64,000 nt of DNA from Lepidurus packardi (taxonomy: Eukaryota; Arthropoda; Branchiopoda; Notostraca; Triopsidae). The notes under the pieces are model-generated. The model was not told the DNA's origin and did no database searches. It was given only the letters and a program-made list of their open reading frames with translations. The stretch spans positions 21,298 through 85,297 of the forward strand of contig JAKZAN010000166.1 of assembly GCA_023053545.1 (NCBI GenBank), written 5' to 3'. The translations under genes and the position numbers were made by a program. Below are positions 57,721-64,000 of the stretch, piece after piece. How positions within the stretch are numbered: the first letter of the stretch is position 1; each line of letters opens with the position of its first letter.

Positions 57721-58734
57721 TTGAAATTTCGTTGAAATATGCTTGTAATTTTACCTGAAATTTGCCTGAAATTTGCTTGTAATTTTACCTGAAATTTCAA
57801 TGAAATTTCCTTGAAATTTGCTTGTAATTTTACATGAAATTTCCTTGAAATTAGCTTGTTATTTTACCTGAAATTTCCTCGAAATCTTATTGAAATTACA
57901 CTGATATTTCATTGAAATTTCGTTGAAATATGCTTTTAATTTTACCTGAAACTTCAATGAAATTTCCTTGAAATTTGCTTGTAATTTTACCTGAAATTTC
58001 CTCGAAATCTTATTGAAATTACACTGAAATTTCATTGAAATTTCGTTGAAATATGCTTGTAATTTTACCTGAAATTTCCCTTAAATTTGCTTGTAATTTT
58101 ACCTGAAATTTCCTTGAAATTTGCTTGTAATTTTACATGAAATTTCCTTGAAATTTGCTTGTAATTTTACCTGAAATTTCAATGAAATTTCCTTGAAATT
58201 TCCTTGGAATTTCCATGAAATATGCTTGTAATTTTAACTGAAATTTCAATGAAATTTCCTTGAAATTTGCTTGTAATTTTACCTGAAATTTCCTCGAAAT
58301 CTTATTGAAATTACACTGAAATTTCCTTGAAAATTCGTTGAAATATGCTTGTAATTTTACCTGAAATTTCAATGAAATTTCCTTGAAATTTGCTTGTAAT
58401 TTTACCTGAAATTTCCTCGAAATCTTATTGAAATTACACTGAAATTTCATTGAAATTTCGTTGAAATATGCTTGTAATTTTACATTAAATTTCAATGAAA
58501 TTTCCTTGAAATTTGCTTTTAATTTTACCTGAAATTTCCTCGAAATCGTATTGAAATTACACTGAAATTTTATTGAAAATTCGTTGAAATATGCTTGTAA
58601 TTTTACCTGAAATTGCCTTGAAATTTCCTTGAAATTTGCTTGTAATTTCACCTGAAATTTCCTCGAAATCTTATTGAAATTACACTGAAATTTCATTGAA
58701 ATTTCGTTGAAATATGCTTGTAATTTTACCTGAA

Positions 58735-61700
58735 ATTTCCCTGAAATTTGCTTGTAATTTTACCTGAAATTTCCTTGAAATTTGCTTGTAATTTTACCTG
58801 AAATTTCCTCGAAATCTTATCGAAATTACACTGAAATTTCATTGAAATTTTGTTGAAGTATGCTTGTAATTTTACCTGAAATTTCAATGAAATTTCCTTG
58901 AAATTTGCTTGTAATTTTACATGAAATTTCCTTGAATTAGCTTGTTATTTCACCTGAAATTTCCTCGAAATCTTATTGAAAATACACTGATATTTCATTG
59001 AAATTTCGTTGAAATATGCTTGTAATTTTAAATGAAACTTCAATGAAATTTCCTTGAAATTTGCTTGTAACTTAACCTGAAATTTCCTCGAAATATTATT
59101 GAAATTACAGTGAAATTTCATTGAAATTTCGTTGAAATATGCTTGTAATTTTACCTGAAATTTCAATGAAATTTCCTTGAAATTTGCTTTTAATTTTACC
59201 TGAAATTTCCTCGAAATCGTATTGAAATTACACTGAAATTTTATTGAAATTTCGTTGAAATATGCTTGTAATTTTACCTGAAATTTCAATGAAATTTCCT
59301 TGAAATTTGCTTGTAATTTTACATGAAATTTCCTTGAAATTTGCTTGTAATTTTACCTGAAATTTCCTTGAAATTTCCTTGAAATTTGCTTGTAATTTTA
59401 CCTGAAATTTCCTCGAAATCTTATTGAAATTACACTGAAATTTCATTGAAATTTCGTTGAAATATGCTTGTAATTTTACCTGAAATTTGCCTGAAATTTG
59501 CTTGTAATTTTACCTGAAATTTCAATGAAATTTCCTTGAAATTTGCTTGTAATTTTACATGAAATTTCCTTGAAATTAGCTTTTTATTTTACCTGAAATT
59601 TCCTCGAAATCTTATTGAAATTACACTGATATTTCATTGAAATTTCGTTGAAATATGCTTTTAATTTTACCTGAAACTTCAATGAAATTTCCTTGAAATT
59701 TGCTTGTAACTTTACCCTAAATTTCCTCGAAATATTATTGAAATTACACTGAAATTTCATTGAAATTTCGTTGAAATATGCTTGTAATTTTACCAGAAAT
59801 TTCAATGAAATTTCCTTGAAATTTGCTTGTAATTTTACATGAAATTTCCTTGAAATTTGCTTGTAATTTTACCTGAAATTTCAATGAAATTTCCTTGAAA
59901 TTTCCTTGGAATTTCCCTGAAATATGCTTGTAATTTTAACTGAAATTTCTATGAAATTTCCTTGAAATTTGCTTGTAATTTTACCTGAAATTTCCTTGAA
60001 ATCTTATTGAAATTACACTGATATTTCATTGAAATTTCGTTGAAATATGCTTGTAATTTTAAATGAAACTTCAATGAAATTTCCTTGAAATTTGCTTGTA
60101 ACTTAACCTGAAATTTCCTCGAAATATTATTGAAATTACAGTGAAATTTCATTGAAATTTCGTTGAAATATGCTTGTAATTTTACCTGAAATTTCAATGA
60201 AATTTCCTTGAAATTTGCTTTTAATTTTACCTGAAATTTCCTCGAAATCGTATTGAAATTACACTGAAATTTTATTGAAATTTCGTTGAAATATGCTTGT
60301 AATTTTACCTGAAATTTCAATGAAATTTCCTTGAAATTTGCTTGTAATTTTACCTGAAATTTCCTTGAAATTTCCTTGAAATTTGCTTGTAATTTTACCT
60401 GAAATTTCCTCGAAATCTTATCGAAATTACACTGAAATTTCATTCAAATTTTGGTAAAGTATGCTTGTAATTTTACCTGAAATTTCAATGAAATTTCCTT
60501 GAAATTTGCTTGTAATTTTACATGAAATTTCCTTGAATTAGCTTGTTATTTCACCTGAAATTTCCTCGAAATCTTATTGAAATTACACTGAAATTTCATT
60601 GAAATTTCGTTGAAATATGCTTGTAATTTTACCTGAAATTTCCCTGAAATTTGCTTGTAATTTTACCTGAAATTTCCTTGAAATTTGCTTGTAATTTTAC
60701 CTGAAATTTCCTCGAAATCTTATCGAAATTACACTGAAATTTCATTGAAATTTTGTTGAAGTATGCTTGTAATTTTACCTGAAATTTCAATGAAATTTCC
60801 TTGAAATTTGCTTGTAATTTTACATGAAATTTCCTTGAATTAGCTTGTTATTTCACCTGAAATTTCCTCGAAATCTTATTGAAAATACACTGATATTTCA
60901 TTGAAATTTCGTTGAAATATGCTTGTAATTTTAAATGAAACTTCAATGAAATTTCCTTGAAATTTGCTTGTAACTTAACCTGAAATTTCCTCGAAATATT
61001 ATTGAAATTACAGTGAAATTTCATTGAAATTTCGTTGAAATATGCTTGTAATTTTACCTGAAATTTCAATGAAATTTCCTTGAAATTTGCTTTTAATTTT
61101 ACCTGAAATTTCCTCGAAATCGTATTGAAATTACACTGAAATTTTATTGAAATTTCGTTGAAATATGCTTGTAATTTTACCTGAAATTTCAATGAAATTT
61201 CCTTGAAATTTGCTTGTAATTTTACCTGAAATTTCCTTGAAATTTGCTTGTAATTTTACCTGAAATTTCCTTGAAATTTCCTTGAAATTTGCTTGTAATT
61301 TTACCTGAAATTTCCTCGAAATCTTATTGAAATTACACTGAAATTTCATTGAAATTTCGTTGAAATATGCTTGTAATTTTACCTGAAATTTGCCTGAAAT
61401 TTGCTTGTAATTTTACCTGAAATTTCAATGATATTTCCTTGAAATTTGCTTGTAATTTTACATGAAAATTCCTTGAAATTAGCTTTTTATTTTACCTGAA
61501 ATTTCCTCGAAATCTTATTGAAATTACACTGATATTTCATTGAAATTTCGTTGAAATATGCTTTTAATTTTACCTGAAACTTCAATGAAATTTCCTTGAA
61601 ATTTGCTTGTAACTTTACCCTAAATTTCCTCGAAATATTATTGAAATTACACTGAAATTTCATTGAAATTTCGTTGAAATATGCTTGTAATTTTACCTGA

Positions 61701-61800
61701 AATTTCAATGAAATTTCCTTGAAATTTGCTTGTAATTTTACATGAAATTTCCTTGAAATTTGCTTGTAATTTTACCTGAAATTTCAATGAAATTTAATTG
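58735..61800. repeat. Higher-order repeat, period 1,903 bp
   Basis: 58945/60848, 59228/61131 and 59584/61487 are each 1,903 bp apart, and the first pair gives identical 114-residue translations including a private Ile variant. A few point differences occur in the other pairs. Confidence 0.82.
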
Positions 61801-64000
61801 AAATTTCCTTGGAATTTCCCTGAAATATGCTTGTAATTTTACCTGAAATTTCCTCGAAATCTTATTGAAATTACACTGATATTTCATTGAAATTTCGTTG
61901 AAATATGCTTGTAATTTTAAATGAAACTTCAATGAAATTTCCTTGAAATTTGCTTGTAACTCAACCTGAAATTTCCTCGAAATATTATTGAAATTACAGT
62001 GAAATTTCATTGAAATTTCGTTGAAATATGCTTGTAATTTTACCTGAAATTTCAATGAAATTTCCTTGAAATTTGCTTTTAATTTTACCTGAAATTTCCT
62101 CGAAATCGTATTGAAATTACACTGAAATTTTATTGAAATTTCCCTGAAATATGCTTGTAATTTTAACTGAAATTTCAATGAAATTTCCTTGAAATTTGCT
62201 TGTAATTTTACCTGAAATTTCCTCGAAATCTTATTGAAATTACACTGATATTTCATTGAAATTTCGTTGAAATATGCCTGTAATTTTAAATGAAACTTCA
62301 ATGAAATTTCCTTGAAATTTGCTTGTAACTTAACCTGAAATTTCCTCGAAATATTATTGAAATTACAGTGAAATTTCATTGAAATTTCGTTGAAATATGC
62401 TTGTAATTTTACCTGAAATTTCAATGAAATTTCCTTGAAATTTGCTTTTAATTTTACCTGAAATTTCCTCGAAATCGTATTGAAATTACACTGAAATTTT
62501 ATTGAAATTTCGTTGAAATATGCTTGTAATTTTACCTGAAATTTCAATGAAATTTCCTTGAAATTTGCTTGTAATTTTACCTGAAATTTCCTTGAAATTT
62601 GCTTGTAATTTTACCTGAAATTTCCTTGAAATTTCCTTGAAATTTGCTGGTAATTTTACCTGAAATTTCCTCGAAATATTATTGAAATTACACTGAAATT
62701 TCATTGAAATTTCGTTGAAATATGCTTGTAATTTTACCTGAAATTTGCCTGAAATTTGCTTGTAATTTTACCTGAAATTTCAATGAAATTTCCTTCAAAT
62801 TTGCTTGTAATTTTACATGAAATTTCCTTGAAATTAGCTTGTTATTTTACCTGAAATTTCCTCGAAATCTTATTGAAATTACACTGATATTTCATTGAAA
62901 TTTCGTTGAAATATGCTTGTAATTTTAAATGAAACTTCAATGAAATTTCCTTGAAATTTGCTTGTAACTTAACCTGAAATTTCCTCGAAATATTATTGAA
63001 ATTACAGTGAAATTTCATTGAAATTTCGTTGAAATATGCTTGTAATTTTACCTGAAATTTCAATGAAATTTCCTTGAAATTTGCTTTTAATTTTACCTGA
63101 AATTTCCTCGAAATCGTATTGAAATTACACTGAAATTTTATTGAAATTTCGTTGAAATATGCTTGTAATTTTAGCTGAAATTTCAATGAAATTTCCTTGA
63201 AATTTGCTTGTAATTTTACCTGAAATTTCCTTGAAATTTGCTTGTAATTTTACCTGAAATTTCCTTGAAATTTCCTTAAAATTTGCTTGTAATTTTACCT
63301 GAAATTTCCTCGAAATCTTATTGAAATTACACTGAAATTTCATTGAAATTTCGTTGAAATATGCTTGTAATTTTACCTGAAATTTGCCTGAAATTTGCTT
63401 GTAATTTTACCTGAAATTTCAATGAAATTTCCTTGAAATTTGCTTGTAATTTTACCTGAAATTTCCTCGAAATCTTATTGAAATTACAATGAAATTTCAT
63501 TGAAATTTCGTTGAAATATGCTTGTAATTTTACATGAAATTTCAATGAAATTTCCTTGAAATTTGCTTTTAATTTTACCTGAAATTTCCTCGAAATCGTA
63601 TTGAAATTACACTGAAATTTTATTGAAATTTCGTTGAAATATGCTTGTAATTTTACCTGAAATTGCCTTGAAATTTCCTTGAAATTTGCTTGTAATTTTA
63701 CCTGAATTTTCCTCGAAATCTTATTGAAATTACACTGAAATTTCATTGAAATTTCGTTGAAATATGCTTGTAATTTTACCTGAAATTTCCCTGAAATTTG
63801 CTTGTAATTTTACCTGAAATTTCCTTGAAATTTGCTTGTAATTTTACCTGAAATTTCCTCGAAATCTTATCGAAATTACACTGAAATTTCATTGAAATTT
63901 TGTTGAAGTATGCTTGTAATTTTACCTGAAATTTCAATGAAATTTCCTTGAAATTTGCTTGTAATTTTACATGAAATTTCCTTGAATTAGCTTGTTATTT

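Larger units (their letters stand above)
50975..64000. repeat. Satellite block 6 (subfamily II)
   Basis: Same 11-bp architecture but with different diagnostic variants: actgatatttc, ccttggaatttccctg and ccttgaattagcttg are frequent here and rare or absent to the left. The last subfamily I marker (cgaaatgttattgcaatt) is replaced near 50975. No non-satellite insertion is seen over 13 kb. The block runs off the right edge. Confidence 0.93.

Noticed and set aside
61738-62547. 269-codon minus-strand frame, and dozens like it, as repeat-protein genes
   Set aside because: They are pure satellite with frames set by 45- and 78-bp blocks, interrupted wherever a 34-bp block or indel occurs, with no consistent start, no non-repeat part and no sign of selection.

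Overview
The window looks like a heterochromatic, probably centromeric or pericentromeric, stretch of an animal genome, most likely an arthropod. About 46.7 kb of the 64 kb is one AT-rich satellite family. The remaining ~17 kb consists of retrotransposons or pieces of them. I see no host single-copy gene, tRNA, rRNA or CRISPR array. The arthropod guess rests on two non-LTR elements with three-knuckle Gag proteins and TATA-less internal promoters. Each promoter has a downstream promoter element (DPE) starting at exactly +28. A Ty3/Gypsy element primed by tRNA-Ser(GCU) is also present. The species cannot be named from the sequence.

Satellite. The primitive unit is 11 bp (one 12-bp variant) centred on the palindrome GAAATTTC. 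These units build blocks of 34, 45 and 78 bp, and the blocks build higher-order repeats of about 1.9, 2.25, 2.3, 2.5 and 2.6 kb. All satellite is in the same orientation. Because 45 and 78 are multiples of three, the minus strand has many meaningless open frames (KFQVKLQANFKEIS-like). Two subfamilies meet near 50.97 kb.

Layout. 1-2393 satellite; 2394-7502 non-LTR element 1 (plus strand, full 5' end, poly-A tail, 13-bp target duplication, decayed ORF1, intact EN-RT core); 7503-17248 satellite; 17249-22741 non-LTR element 2, in which the 3' part lies on the minus strand (A) and the 5' part is inverted onto the plus strand (B), a twin-priming-like structure; 22742-24451 satellite; 24455-25780 an inverted copy of the 5' part (C); 25781-26498 a plus-strand copy of ORF1 C-terminus plus ORF2 start (D); 26499-43092 satellite; 43093-47694 an LTR retrotransposon with identical 131-bp LTRs and a 5-bp target duplication; 47695-64000 satellite.

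How the parts relate. The elements are insertions into a pre-existing array: for element 1 and the LTR element, removing the insertion plus one target duplication restores exact satellite sequence. The most unusual structure is 20.4-28.2 kb. There the inverted repeat A/B of element 2 seems to have templated a second rearrangement in which 22024-24451 was duplicated at 25781-28208 with an inverted piece (C) between, the pattern known as DUP-TRP/INV-DUP. Other points are the helically phased A3T3 satellite with dense GAAnnTTC and TTCnnnGAA motifs, the in-frame TGA between gag and pol of a very young LTR element, and a canonical A-AAA-AAC heptamer exactly where element 2 ORF2 changes frame.
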